In this document: positions 8,772-17,046 of the stretch, piece after piece
Layout of the letters: every line of letters begins with the position of its first letter
Position numbering within the stretch: the first letter of the stretch is position 1
NCBI GenBank assembly: GCA_030679145.1
Contig: JAUXTU010000101.1
Span: forward strand, 1-45,476
Direction: 5' to 3'
Length of the DNA stretch: 45,476 nt
Origin: Bacteroidota bacterium
Lineage (GTDB): Bacteria > Bacteroidota > Ignavibacteria > UBA10030 > UBA8401
Position numbers and translations under genes: made by a program
Notes under the pieces: generated by a model
Database searches by the model: none
What the model was told of the DNA's origin: nothing
The model's input: the letters and a program-made list of their open reading frames with translations, nothing else

Positions 8772-9302
8772 ATGAAGAAAACCCTCACTGCAAAACTGAA
8801 AAAAATCAAACTCCTTGCAACCGATGTTGACGGTGTCCTTACTGATGCCGGTGCATATTATTCAGAAGATGGTATCGAACTAAAAAAATTCAATATTCGC
8901 GACGGAATGGGAATAGTGCTTCTTCGCAAAGCAGGGTACAAGATCGCATTCGTTACAACTGAGAATACAAAGATCGTCGAAAAACGTGCCGAACGCTTAC
9001 AGGTGGATGACCTTATACAGGGAAGTTACAACAAAATGGAAGCTTTGGAAAAACTTCTTCAAAAATATTCTTTGAAATGGGAAGAGATCGCATTCATCGG
9101 CGATGACATCAACGATATTCCCGTTTTGAAAAAAGTCGGCTTCTCAGCCGCTCCTGCAAATGCAACCGCAATCAATAAAAAAATTGCTGACTTCGTTACA
9201 AAATCGGATGGCGGGCATGGAGCGGTTCGTGAAGTATGCGATCTGTTGCTGGATCTGAAATGGAAAGGCGAATCAATCACGGATTTATGGCTGAAGAAAT
9301 AA
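8772..9302 (+). CDS. kdsC: 3-deoxy-D-manno-octulosonate 8-phosphate phosphatase (KdsC-type HAD)
   Basis: This 176-residue HAD phosphatase is of the compact, capless C0 type. Visible motifs are ATDVDGVLTDAGAYY (motif I with the nucleophile Asp), FVTTEN (motif II), a Lys in the middle region (motif III) and GDDINDIPVLKKVG (motif IV). The family's APANA and GGHGAVREVCDLLL tail is also present. KdsC removes phosphate from Kdo-8-P to make Kdo for the LPS inner core, acting in the cytoplasm as a tetramer. I prefer the start at 8772 (MKKTL) because it gives the usual KdsC length, but ATG 8751 is in frame and neither start has a strong ribosome site. No kdsA or kdsB is nearby, so a related nonulosonate phosphatase cannot be excluded. 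Confidence 0.82.
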   Translation: MKKTLTAKLKKIKLLATDVDGVLTDAGAYYSEDGIELKKFNIRDGMGIVLLRKAGYKIAFVTTENTKIVEKRAERLQVDDLIQGSYNKMEALEKLLQKYSLKWEEIAFIGDDINDIPVLKKVGFSAAPANATAINKKIADFVTKSDGGHGAVREVCDLLLDLKWKGESITDLWLKK

Positions 9303-9398
9303 TATTTCCACTACAACGTAAAGCCGCAAAAAATATTTATTTTCTTCGTGTCTTTGTGTCTTAGTGGTGATAAGAATTAGTTTTTAAATCTTGCACCT

Positions 9399-10652
9399 AT
9401 GAAAAATGTTTTATTCATATCGTATTTCTGGCCCCCTTCCGGTAAAGCGTCACTTCACTGGCCGCTATTTATCATCAAACATCTTCCAAAACACAGTTGG
9501 AAGCCCAGCGTTCTCACTGTGGACGAAGATTCATTTTCTCATACCGATGAGAGTTTATTGAATGAAGTCAAGAATGTAACAGTCATAAAGACTGCTGCAA
9601 ATGAACCGTTCAATCTTTATCGAAAGTTCCTTGGGAAAAAACCCCAAGCACCTCTTGTTGCATCTGAAACGATCTCCCTCAGCAATACGGATTGGAAGCA
9701 TAAACTAGCGATCTGGATTCGAATGAATCTGTTCGTTCCCGACGCTCGCATCGGTTGGGCATTCTCGGCAATAAAAGGCGGAAAAGAATTGATCGAATCT
9801 GAGCGACCAAACGCAATCATATCCATCGGTCCGCCCCACAGTTCGCATTTGATCGGTAAACGATTGAGCATAAAATTTACCATTCCGCATGTTCCTGTAC
9901 TGATCGATCCGTGGGTTGATATTGTCTATTACAAAGAATTCAAACGAAGCAGACCAACACTCGCTCTCGATAAATATTTTGAACGATCAACATTACGCAA
10001 TGCCGCACAGATCATCTTTGTCACTCAAAGTTCGAGGGATGAATATGTGAAAAAATATCCATGGATAGAAAAAAAATCGCACGTATTGTTTTGGGGCTAT
10101 AACGAAGAAAATTTTGAAACAATTAAAAAAGAAGTAGCTGGAAATGAAGAGATTATCCTTCACGCAGGAAACATCTTTGATTACCAGAACCCGGTTGGAT
10201 TATGGAAGAACATCAAATCGGAAATTGACAAAGGGAAAAACCTGCGGCTTCGTTTTGTGGGAACAGTGAGTCCTGAAATAAAGAACTCCATAACAGAAGC
10301 AGGCTTAGATTTATACACGGATTACAAAGGATTTCTTCCATATAACAAAGTTGTTCAGGAAATGCTCAATACTTCATATTTGCTTGTCTGCGCAACAGAA
10401 AAGAGACACGTTCCCGGAAAATTATTTGAATATCTCCGGACCGGAAATCGTATTATTGCATTTGGTGATGATAATAATGAGGTAAATGGAATCTTACAGG
10501 AAGCAAACGCAGGAATTCTTCTTCCCTACAATTACAGTAAACTAGATATTTTTGAAAAACTGAAATCCCTTTCGCCAAATCCAACAATTGCAAAACAATA
10601 CAGCAGAGAAGTTATTGCAGGAAAACTTGCAGCAATTCTCAACAAACTATAA
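9399..10652 (+). CDS. Glycosyltransferase family 4-like
   Basis: This 417-residue protein has a GT-B fold. The N-terminal acceptor domain opens with VLFISYFWPPSGKAS, as in GT4 enzymes, and residues around 145-150 carry the SIGPPHSSH loop. The C-terminal donor domain has ILHAGNIFDYQNP and LRFVGTV. It ends with the family's acidic motif, here KLFEYLRTGNRIIAFGDDNNE, which binds the nucleotide sugar. It is a cytoplasmic, membrane-associated enzyme that would add one sugar to a lipid-linked glycan. It is the first gene of the polysaccharide locus, 96 bases after kdsC. The 9330-9371 gap holds a CGTGTCTTTGTGTCTTAGTG motif of a type often seen between genes. Donor and acceptor are unknown. Confidence 0.88.
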   Translation: MKNVLFISYFWPPSGKASLHWPLFIIKHLPKHSWKPSVLTVDEDSFSHTDESLLNEVKNVTVIKTAANEPFNLYRKFLGKKPQAPLVASETISLSNTDWKHKLAIWIRMNLFVPDARIGWAFSAIKGGKELIESERPNAIISIGPPHSSHLIGKRLSIKFTIPHVPVLIDPWVDIVYYKEFKRSRPTLALDKYFERSTLRNAAQIIFVTQSSRDEYVKKYPWIEKKSHVLFWGYNEENFETIKKEVAGNEEIILHAGNIFDYQNPVGLWKNIKSEIDKGKNLRLRFVGTVSPEIKNSITEAGLDLYTDYKGFLPYNKVVQEMLNTSYLLVCATEKRHVPGKLFEYLRTGNRIIAFGDDNNEVNGILQEANAGILLPYNYSKLDIFEKLKSLSPNPTIAKQYSREVIAGKLAAILNKL

Positions 10653-10710
10653 CTTTATCCATAATTGCCGCTTAAAGTGTTTACGTGGTTATTGGTAACT
10701 GTTAACTGTT

Positions 10711-11793
10711 TTAAAACTTGTTCATCACCTCAATCACCCGCCGCACATCATTTTCAGAATGACAATACGAGATCGGCAGACTTAATGTTGTCGCATGAAT
10801 TTCTTCTGAGATGGGATACTGCTGTTTCATCAACACTCCCGCCATCGCTTTTTGCTTATGCGGTGGAACCGGATAATGCACTTCCGTTTTTATCTCATTC
10901 TTCAACAGATACTCTTTCAACTCATCGCGTTTTCGATGTCGGACATTATAGATATGAAAAACATCAACATAATCACTATCGGCGACCGGTTTGATAAAAT
11001 CGCTCTTTAATCCGGCATGATACAACTGAGCAAGTTTCTGTTTATGCTGTGTGATCTCATGCAGATGTTTCAATTTCACTGATAAGAATCCTGCCTGTAA
11101 TTCATCAAGCCGTGAATTGTACCCGACAACTTCGTTATAATATTTTTTCTCTGAGCCATAATTTCGCAGCATTCGAATCTTGTTTGCAAATGATTCATCA
11201 TCAGTCGTTACTGCTCCGCCGTCACCAAGACATCCTAAATTCTTTGTTGGATAGAAACTGAATGCACCGTATCCGAATGTTCCGGTCAACTTCCCTTTAT
11301 GTTTCGCGCCGTGAGATTGGGCACAATCTTCGATCAATGAAAGATTTTGTTTTTGTGCGATTGCAAAAATAGTATCCATCTCGCATGATTTTCCGTAAAG
11401 ATGAACTACCATGATTGCGCAAGTTTTTGGAGTAATTGCCTCTTCAATTTTTCTTGGATCAATATTGTATGTACGAATATCAGGTTCAACAAGAACCGGT
11501 ATGAGATCACATTGAAGTATGGAAAGTATCGTTGCAATGTACGTATTCGAAGGGACGATGACTTCGCTTCCTTTTTCAAGATTCAATGCGCGCAGACAAA
11601 GAATGAGTGCATCCAATCCATTTGCAACACCAATGCAATATTTACTCGCATTGAATGCTGCAAATTCTTGTTCGAAATTCTTCACGGCATTTCCAAGAAT
11701 GAACCAGCCGCTATTCAATAGGACATTGAACGACTTTCGATATTCATCAAAGAATGATTCGTTGGCTTTTCGTAGATTTTCGTAATCAATCAT
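10711..11793 (-). CDS. fdtB: DegT/DnrJ/EryC1/StrS sugar aminotransferase (FdtB/QdtB-like)
   Basis: This 360-residue PLP-dependent enzyme has the whole family pattern: [14 protein letters not shown], the [10 protein letters not shown] motif, and Lys184 in [16 protein letters not shown] as the PLP Schiff-base lysine. The C-terminal substrate-recognition region contains YPVPPHKQ. Its start overlaps the stop of the upstream ketoisomerase gene in an ATGA, so the two are translationally coupled. FdtA plus FdtB converts dTDP-4-keto-6-deoxyglucose to a 3-amino-3,6-dideoxyhexose (Fuc3N or Qui3N). The pairing is the main basis for the name; sequence alone does not tell Fuc3N from Qui3N. No FdtC/QdtC acetyltransferase or RmlB is in the window. 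Confidence 0.85.
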   Translation of the reverse strand: MIDYENLRKANESFFDEYRKSFNVLLNSGWFILGNAVKNFEQEFAAFNASKYCIGVANGLDALILCLRALNLEKGSEVIVPSNTYIATILSILQCDLIPVLVEPDIRTYNIDPRKIEEAITPKTCAIMVVHLYGKSCEMDTIFAIAQKQNLSLIEDCAQSHGAKHKGKLTGTFGYGAFSFYPTKNLGCLGDGGAVTTDDESFANKIRMLRNYGSEKKYYNEVVGYNSRLDELQAGFLSVKLKHLHEITQHKQKLAQLYHAGLKSDFIKPVADSDYVDVFHIYNVRHRKRDELKEYLLKNEIKTEVHYPVPPHKQKAMAGVLMKQQYPISEEIHATTLSLPISYCHSENDVRRVIEVMNKF

Positions 11794-12155
11794 GGATATT
11801 GCTCAAAGATATAATCTTTTGGATCGAACAATTCTGACGCAAATACGAGAAAGACAGCGTCAGGTGTGAAGTGATGCATTGTATGCCAATCGCGCGGTTC
11901 AAGAATCAAACATTTGTTCGGATGGTCAAGGACAAAATCTTGTTTCGTTGTTCCATCGTTATTTGAAACAATACAACTTCCGTGTACACAAATGCACGCT
12001 TGATATGTCGTATGATGCCTATGCCCACCCCGCACAGAATCATCCACCCCATAGATATAAAATGTTCTCTTTACTTCGAACGGAATCTCTTTTTCAATGA
12101 CCGTAAGATTCCCTCGTTTATCGGAATGTGTTTTCAAATGAATGATATACGCCAT
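11790..12155 (-). CDS. fdtA: dTDP-4-keto-6-deoxyglucose 3,4-ketoisomerase (FdtA/QdtA family cupin)
   Basis: This 121-residue protein is a single cupin domain of the WxcM/FdtA type. Residues 43-48 read GGHRHH, matching the catalytic RGxHxH motif of FdtA, and [10 protein letters not shown] near residue 12 is typical of the family. [13 protein letters not shown] forms the second cupin strand pair. It would isomerise the 4-keto sugar to the 3-keto form for the coupled aminotransferase. It lies 12 bases after the upstream glycosyltransferase gene in the same minus-strand operon. No clear ribosome site is visible. Whether the product has the gluco or galacto configuration cannot be read from the sequence. 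Confidence 0.85.
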   Translation of the reverse strand: MAYIIHLKTHSDKRGNLTVIEKEIPFEVKRTFYIYGVDDSVRGGHRHHTTYQACICVHGSCIVSNNDGTTKQDFVLDHPNKCLILEPRDWHTMHHFTPDAVFLVFASELFDPKDYIFEQYP

Positions 12156-12167
12156 AATTCGAGATGG

Positions 12168-13151
12168 TCAATGAAGAAATTTTTTCAATGGATAGATATG
12201 ATAGATGTTAAAAATTTTTCGATAGATAAATAATATCAACGATTTAATTGAATATTCATATTTTCCTGTTCCGTGAGGATCGAACGATGGATCAATCGAT
12301 GATATTTCGTTCTTTACTTTCTGCAATTCAATCAAATATGGAACATAGAGCAATCGTAATACATCATCGGATAATAATCTCCTTCCGAGTTCAATTCGGT
12401 CTTGATCAAGAAAACGAAGGTAATGAAAATGATAGAAGATCACCGGAAATTCTTTTCCGTTTATTTTTTCTTTCCCGAATAATTTACCATTTTTTTCAAA
12501 GACATCATACTGCTGAACGTTCCATGCAGCCATCCCGCCACCAAGATGCTGCAATTCGTGTACTCCGTTGAACCGTGTTGTCCAATCATCAAGATATTTT
12601 TGATCACCAAATTTACCATCTTCAAATTGTGCATAACACCATTCAATACAGCGCTCACGCCACCATCGAAGCACCGTTAAACCGCGTTCATCATTCTTAA
12701 ACGAAACAAATTGCACGCAATATTTACCGCTCAGTGCTTCTTTGTTATAGCGTGGAGAATACCGATGTTCTGTGATCATTACAGAATTGTTTGCCTTTTC
12801 ATCAAACAACGCTTTAGGCGACTCAAAGAACATCATATCCGCATCAAGATATGTGCACATATCAACACTGTATTTTTCCAGCACATATAAGATGGTTGAT
12901 GATGTTGATGTCCAGCAATATTCTGCACGGGATCGTGTCGGTTTTATCTGAAGCAGTTCTGCATCTTCAAATTCTTTCAAGGAAATTATCGTCGCGTTTT
13001 GAAGGTTGAGTTTCTGCAACACCGATAACGAACGATCGTCGAATGCAAAAATATACAGATGAAAATCACTGCAGACTCGTTCGAGTGAGCGGTACAGCGT
13101 TAATCCGCGGGACGAATAATTCGAATCGAATAACGTGCAGAAGTTATACAT
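12168..13151 (-). CDS. Putative GT-A glycosyltransferase
   Basis: This 327-residue protein starts with a nucleotide-sugar-transferase-like fold (FCTLFDSNYSSRGLTLYRSL). A DxD-type metal motif, TYLDADMMFFE, has its acidic residues at 103-105. This arrangement resembles GT8-like and related GT-A enzymes. The later GGGMAAWN and YHFHYLRF segments look like acceptor-site loops. The C-terminus is basic and aromatic (IYRKIFNIYHIYPLKKFL), which suggests membrane association. The start overlaps the upstream methyltransferase stop by 8 bases. It is a likely surface-glycan glycosyltransferase with unknown donor and acceptor. Confidence 0.75.
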   Translation of the reverse strand: MYNFCTLFDSNYSSRGLTLYRSLERVCSDFHLYIFAFDDRSLSVLQKLNLQNATIISLKEFEDAELLQIKPTRSRAEYCWTSTSSTILYVLEKYSVDMCTYLDADMMFFESPKALFDEKANNSVMITEHRYSPRYNKEALSGKYCVQFVSFKNDERGLTVLRWWRERCIEWCYAQFEDGKFGDQKYLDDWTTRFNGVHELQHLGGGMAAWNVQQYDVFEKNGKLFGKEKINGKEFPVIFYHFHYLRFLDQDRIELGRRLLSDDVLRLLYVPYLIELQKVKNEISSIDPSFDPHGTGKYEYSIKSLILFIYRKIFNIYHIYPLKKFLH

Positions 13152-13869
13152 TCTTTACCTTCCGCACTAAAATAATATTATCAAGATACAGATCTTCATT
13201 GGATGGAAGGATCGCCGATATAATGATGCCAAGCAGTGTAAAGGGAGAAATCAACAATGTGTTCAGCAATTGGCGAAGCATCGTATTATTGACATATGTC
13301 TTTTTGTAAATGTATTCGTTGATCAATTGAAAGATCACGCGAGCATTCATCACGCTCTTTGTATGTCTCACAACTTCAAATCCATGCTGCTGCAAAATAT
13401 GTTTCAATCCAAATGAAGTGTATCGAGCATAATCGTGCGGCTGTTCATGTTCATCCCATACAAAAGGAACAGTCAGCAAGAATTTTCCATTAATTTTTAA
13501 TACACGGTTTACTTCTGTCAGAAATTCTGAGGGGTTGAAAACATGTTCAAACACTTCATTCGTCAGCACAGAATCAAATTCGCCATCCCCAAACGGAATT
13601 TGTTTTCCATCATAGAAAAAATCTGCTCTGGATGTCGTTCGGCTCCGTTCAGTATCGATCTCAACACCAATATACTGCTGAACGGAAAGATATGGTTCAT
13701 ACGGCTTTGTTCCGCATCCGATATCAAGAAGCTTACCCGATAGATCTTTTCCAAGTTCAGTCATCGCAAGAAATAATCCACGGCGCGAGAAATAGAACGG
13801 ATTCGTGAACATCCCGATGATTCCCGGATTGAATTGCTCTTTTTTGATGAGAGAGGTAAGCAAACCCAT
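13144..13869 (-). CDS. Class I SAM-dependent methyltransferase
   Basis: This 241-residue protein has a Methyltransf_11-like domain. KLLDIGCGTKPYEPYL is the SAM-binding motif I, YIGVEID is motif II, and SVLTNEVFEHVFNP is the motif preceding the beta-4 strand. FLLTVPFVWDEHEQPHDYARYT follows, an arrangement common in methyltransferases of polysaccharide clusters. A hydrophobic C-terminal stretch (LLNTLLISPFTLLGIIISAI) may anchor it to the membrane. The start joins the stop of the upstream gene in TAATG, a sign of coupling. The substrate is probably a sugar or a lipid-linked glycan. Confidence 0.85.
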   Translation of the reverse strand: MGLLTSLIKKEQFNPGIIGMFTNPFYFSRRGLFLAMTELGKDLSGKLLDIGCGTKPYEPYLSVQQYIGVEIDTERSRTTSRADFFYDGKQIPFGDGEFDSVLTNEVFEHVFNPSEFLTEVNRVLKINGKFLLTVPFVWDEHEQPHDYARYTSFGLKHILQQHGFEVVRHTKSVMNARVIFQLINEYIYKKTYVNNTMLRQLLNTLLISPFTLLGIIISAILPSNEDLYLDNIILVRKVKNV

Positions 13870-14543
13870 TATTGTTTTTCCAAAAGATAAATTCCGAGTA
13901 AATGAAAAAGACCGGGAAACATCGATGCGATCATTGTTCGCAATGGATCGCTCGGTTCATTGAACCTTCGTTCAACAATCTTCAATCCACCGATGTCATT
14001 GATAAGCTGTGAAAAATCCTTAAACGAAAGCTGATGAATATGACCTGTACTATACCACGAATAATTAAACATCATCGGACGAGGCATTCTGCCGTTGAAC
14101 AGCAAGTCCAGACGGTTTTTCCAAAATGCAAAATTCGGAAATGAAACGATCTGATATTTCGAAAGTCTCTTCATTTCTTTCAACAAAATTTCAGGATACA
14201 TCACCATTTGAATAGTTACATTACAGATCGCATAATCGAAGGCATTGTCTTCAAACGGCAGCCGTTCATCAATTCTTCCCAATCGGACGTTCAACCCACG
14301 CTCCTGACAGACGGAAACTCCACTTTCTGAAATTTCTAAGCCGCAGTCAATAATGTTCTTTTCTTTTTTCAACAATGCAAGCAATGTTCCGTTCCCGCAA
14401 CCGAGATCGATCACGCGCGAATTCTGTTCTACCATATCAACGATGACAGGATATTCCGTCCGTTCACTTTCGTGATGGTATGAATAATCATAATTGCGAT
14501 TATCATTGCTTTTCGGATCGTCAATTTGGTTAATATCAGTCAT
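13869..14543 (-). CDS. MetW-like methyltransferase
   Basis: This 224-residue protein resembles MetW: VIDLGCGNGTLLALL (SAM motif I), GLEIS, a LPFEDNAFDYAICNVTIQMV segment and QIVSFPNFAFWKNRL match that family over almost its full length. MetW usually partners MetX in methionine synthesis, but no metX is present. Here the gene is embedded between glycosyltransferase and methyltransferase genes, so a role in glycan modification is more likely. It follows the upstream glycosyltransferase gene by 6 bases and couples by TAATG to the next gene. Confidence 0.82.
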   Translation of the reverse strand: MTDINQIDDPKSNDNRNYDYSYHHESERTEYPVIVDMVEQNSRVIDLGCGNGTLLALLKKEKNIIDCGLEISESGVSVCQERGLNVRLGRIDERLPFEDNAFDYAICNVTIQMVMYPEILLKEMKRLSKYQIVSFPNFAFWKNRLDLLFNGRMPRPMMFNYSWYSTGHIHQLSFKDFSQLINDIGGLKIVERRFNEPSDPLRTMIASMFPGLFHLLGIYLLEKQ

Positions 14544-14549
14544 AGAATA

Positions 14550-15446
14550 TTAAAAGTATGTAATGATTTTTTTCCAGGTTTTTTGAAACACAGATTGATG
14601 AACACTTTTATAGAACTCAACAATTGCCGCGCGAGCTTTTACATCTTCAAGCGGAGTGAGTCTTTTTACATTCAACGGTGCCTGAGCAACTGTTGTTTGA
14701 AACTCTTCTAATGATTTTGTGTGTGTCCCTTCGGAATCCCCGCCAATATTGTTCACAAGTGAAACACCTGGAAACAACGTTAGCTTTTCTTTCAAGAGTG
14801 CCGATGCATACCATCGGATCGCCCACGAATCGACTTTACCATTGATCTGTTGTTTCAACATCCGGGTGTTATCGTAACTTCCATCCCAATCAAACGCAAA
14901 CAGCAGATCGCGTCGTTGTAATTCATCCAATAATTTTCGGGAATCTTTTTCAAAAAGATCCCATCCTCGTTTCCACGTTGCCCAACCCCAGCAATCTGTT
15001 CCACGAATAAGGAATGTTTCGGGTAATGATTGCCGTGATGGATACATATATCCATGAATTGAAACGACTTCTTGAACATCAGCATACACATCCAATGCTG
15101 TATTCAAATACTCCAAAAAATATTTTGATGTGACAAGATCATCTTCTACAACAATGATCTTCCCAAACTTGTTGACCAGCATTGTTACGCCGTCAATAAT
15201 GGAATTTGCGAGTCCATAATTTTTGTCTCGTTCAATGATCGTTACGGATTTGAATCCGGTGATCGAGTGGACAAATTCTCTTACCGAACTGACTGCCGCC
15301 GCATTTTTTTCATTCTTTGTTCCATCGGAAAAGATATAGAGTTCGCTTTCCGCTGCAAGTCTGTTTTGCCGTAATGCATCAACGGTCAACCTGGTATGAT
15401 CGATGCGATTGTACACAAAAAGTGCTATTGGGGCAAGAGATTTCAA
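14550..15446 (-). CDS. GT-A glycosyltransferase with VVEDDL motif
   Basis: This is a 298-residue enzyme. APIALFVYNRIDHTRLTVDAL is the typical start of GT2/GNT-I-like glycosyltransferases. Residues 99-104 are VVEDDL, the acidic metal-binding motif used by GNT-I-like enzymes. GTDCWGWATWKRGWD and DSWAIRWYASAL form the later acceptor-side part. It is the first gene of the minus-strand operon running down to the FdtB gene. Its promoter must lie in the AT-rich 15447-15630 region shared with the divergent FkbM gene. Donor and acceptor are unknown. Confidence 0.85.
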   Translation of the reverse strand: MKSLAPIALFVYNRIDHTRLTVDALRQNRLAAESELYIFSDGTKNEKNAAAVSSVREFVHSITGFKSVTIIERDKNYGLANSIIDGVTMLVNKFGKIIVVEDDLVTSKYFLEYLNTALDVYADVQEVVSIHGYMYPSRQSLPETFLIRGTDCWGWATWKRGWDLFEKDSRKLLDELQRRDLLFAFDWDGSYDNTRMLKQQINGKVDSWAIRWYASALLKEKLTLFPGVSLVNNIGGDSEGTHTKSLEEFQTTVAQAPLNVKRLTPLEDVKARAAIVEFYKSVHQSVFQKTWKKIITYF

Positions 15447-15630
15447 TGAAGTCTACGTTGAGGGGAGCAATTTTGATGATGAATATACACTATACTTAAT
15501 GATTTTGCAATTCACCGGGATTGCTTTGCAAATTGAGTATTATTTTGTCACTATTTTCTTCTTTTTCCAGAAAAAATATAGGATATTTATCAAAATATTA
15601 CCCATACACAATAAAATTCTGGACGCGATT

Positions 15631-16437
15631 ATGATGGAGTTATTATACACTATTTATCGATTCTTTTTTGCACGTCCCTTCTTTCGCCGTTTTAACTATG
15701 CAATGTTTCGGTTTGGTTTAAGCGGAATGGGGGTAATGAACTATAGAAATGAACGGATCAGCGGCGAATTTTTTCTCATAAATACTTTTTTACCGAAATA
15801 TATTCGAACCGTGCATCCGGTATTATTTGATGTTGGTGCAAATATTGGGAATTTTAGTAAAATGTTAGTGCAGAGTTTCCCCGATGCCTCAATATATTCA
15901 TTTGAACCTCACTCACAAAATTTCAAACATTTAAAGGAAAATATCTCTTCAAAGAACGTACGTTTCCAAAACATTGCATTAGGAGAAAGCAATGGAATTT
16001 TATCGCTCTATGATATAGGGACAACCGATGGTTCATCACATGCATCGATCTATAAAGAGGTTATTTCTGAGATCCATAAACAATCGGCGGTAAGTTGTGA
16101 AGTATCCATCGTAACACTAGATGATTTTGCAGAAAAAGAAGGAATAGAATTTATCGACTATCTAAAGATAGATACCGAAGGGAATGAACTCTCGGTATTA
16201 AAAGGTGCGACAGCTCTTTTAAAAAATGAAAAAATCGGTTTTATTCATTTTGAATTTAACGAGATGAATGTTATCAGCCGGGTATTTCTACGAGATTTTA
16301 GAACTATCCTTACTAATTACAATCTTTATCGATTGCTGCCAAACGGATTATTGATTCTCGGCGATGATATTTCTCAAACTGAATTGTTTGCATTTCAAAA
16401 TATTCTTGCAATCCCTAAAACGATAACGATACAATAG
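15631..16437 (+). CDS. FkbM family methyltransferase
   Basis: I place the start at ATG 15631 (MMELLYTIYRFFFARPFF), giving 268 residues. The frame runs open upstream to 15403, but that part overlaps the divergent glycosyltransferase gene and reads as non-coding. Family motifs are LFDVGANIGNFSKML (SAM site), SIYSFEPHSQNF (acidic residue for the SAM ribose) and IDYLKIDTEGNELSVLKGA, the FkbM signature. FkbM enzymes O-methylate sugars and other hydroxyls. A hydrophobic N-terminal segment suggests membrane association. It is the first gene of the plus-strand operon. The target is likely a sugar of this cluster. Confidence 0.88.
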   Translation: MMELLYTIYRFFFARPFFRRFNYAMFRFGLSGMGVMNYRNERISGEFFLINTFLPKYIRTVHPVLFDVGANIGNFSKMLVQSFPDASIYSFEPHSQNFKHLKENISSKNVRFQNIALGESNGILSLYDIGTTDGSSHASIYKEVISEIHKQSAVSCEVSIVTLDDFAEKEGIEFIDYLKIDTEGNELSVLKGATALLKNEKIGFIHFEFNEMNVISRVFLRDFRTILTNYNLYRLLPNGLLILGDDISQTELFAFQNILAIPKTITIQ

Positions 16438-16521
16438 CGTTCATTTCGTTTTGTATGAATAACATAATTACTTATATTATTTTCAAATAGTATTATCATT
16501 GTTACACACTGTAAAATTTAT

Positions 16522-17046
16522 ATGCAAAAACCTCAAGTATTTGTTCTCGATGTCGATGGAGTCTTGACGACGGGTCAATTCTTCTATACTGCTAAAGGCA
16601 AAGCGATGAAAGTCTTTGGTGCGGATGACAACGATGGTTTGTCATTATTGAAACAGTATATGTCAATACATTTTGTTACGGGAGATAAAAAAGGTTTCCC
16701 TATTTCGAAAAAACGAATTGTCGATGATATGAAATTTCCGTTGGATATCGTAAGCACGATCCGACGTGCTGAATGGCTCTCCGAAAAATATGACCTTCAA
16801 AATGTCATCTATATGGGTGATGGTATTTTTGATCATTATGTCATGAAAAAAGTTGGTTACAGCATTGCACCTGCAAATGCCGATGAGTCAGCAAAAAAAC
16901 ACGCGAATTATGTTACTGCACGTTCCGGCGGAGAAAGAGCAGTTGCAGAGGCATGTCTTCACATTTTGGAAAAATTCTTTATTCCTTATAATCCCGATCA
17001 ACTTCCAGAAGGGCAACATAAATTATCCGGTGAATGGGCTGTATGA
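16522..17046 (+). CDS. KdsC-like HAD phosphatase (second copy in window)
   Basis: This 174-residue HAD protein has VLDVDGVLTTGQFFYT (motif I), HFVTGDKKGFPISKKRI (motif II region) and YMGDGIFDHYVMKKVG (motif IV), then SIAPANADESAKKHANYVT and a GGERAVAEAC tail. It is clearly a paralogue of the KdsC family but diverged from the copy at 8772. Its stop overlaps the start of the next gene, a GatZ/KbaZ-like aldolase, in an ATGA. This coupling suggests it removes phosphate from the aldolase product rather than from Kdo-8-P. That substrate assignment is inference. Confidence 0.85.
   Translation: MQKPQVFVLDVDGVLTTGQFFYTAKGKAMKVFGADDNDGLSLLKQYMSIHFVTGDKKGFPISKKRIVDDMKFPLDIVSTIRRAEWLSEKYDLQNVIYMGDGIFDHYVMKKVGYSIAPANADESAKKHANYVTARSGGERAVAEACLHILEKFFIPYNPDQLPEGQHKLSGEWAV

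Noticed and set aside
15403-15630. N-terminal extension of the FkbM methyltransferase
   Set aside because: It overlaps the start of the divergent glycosyltransferase and includes a Phe-rich, non-conserved stretch; ATG 15631 fits the family length.
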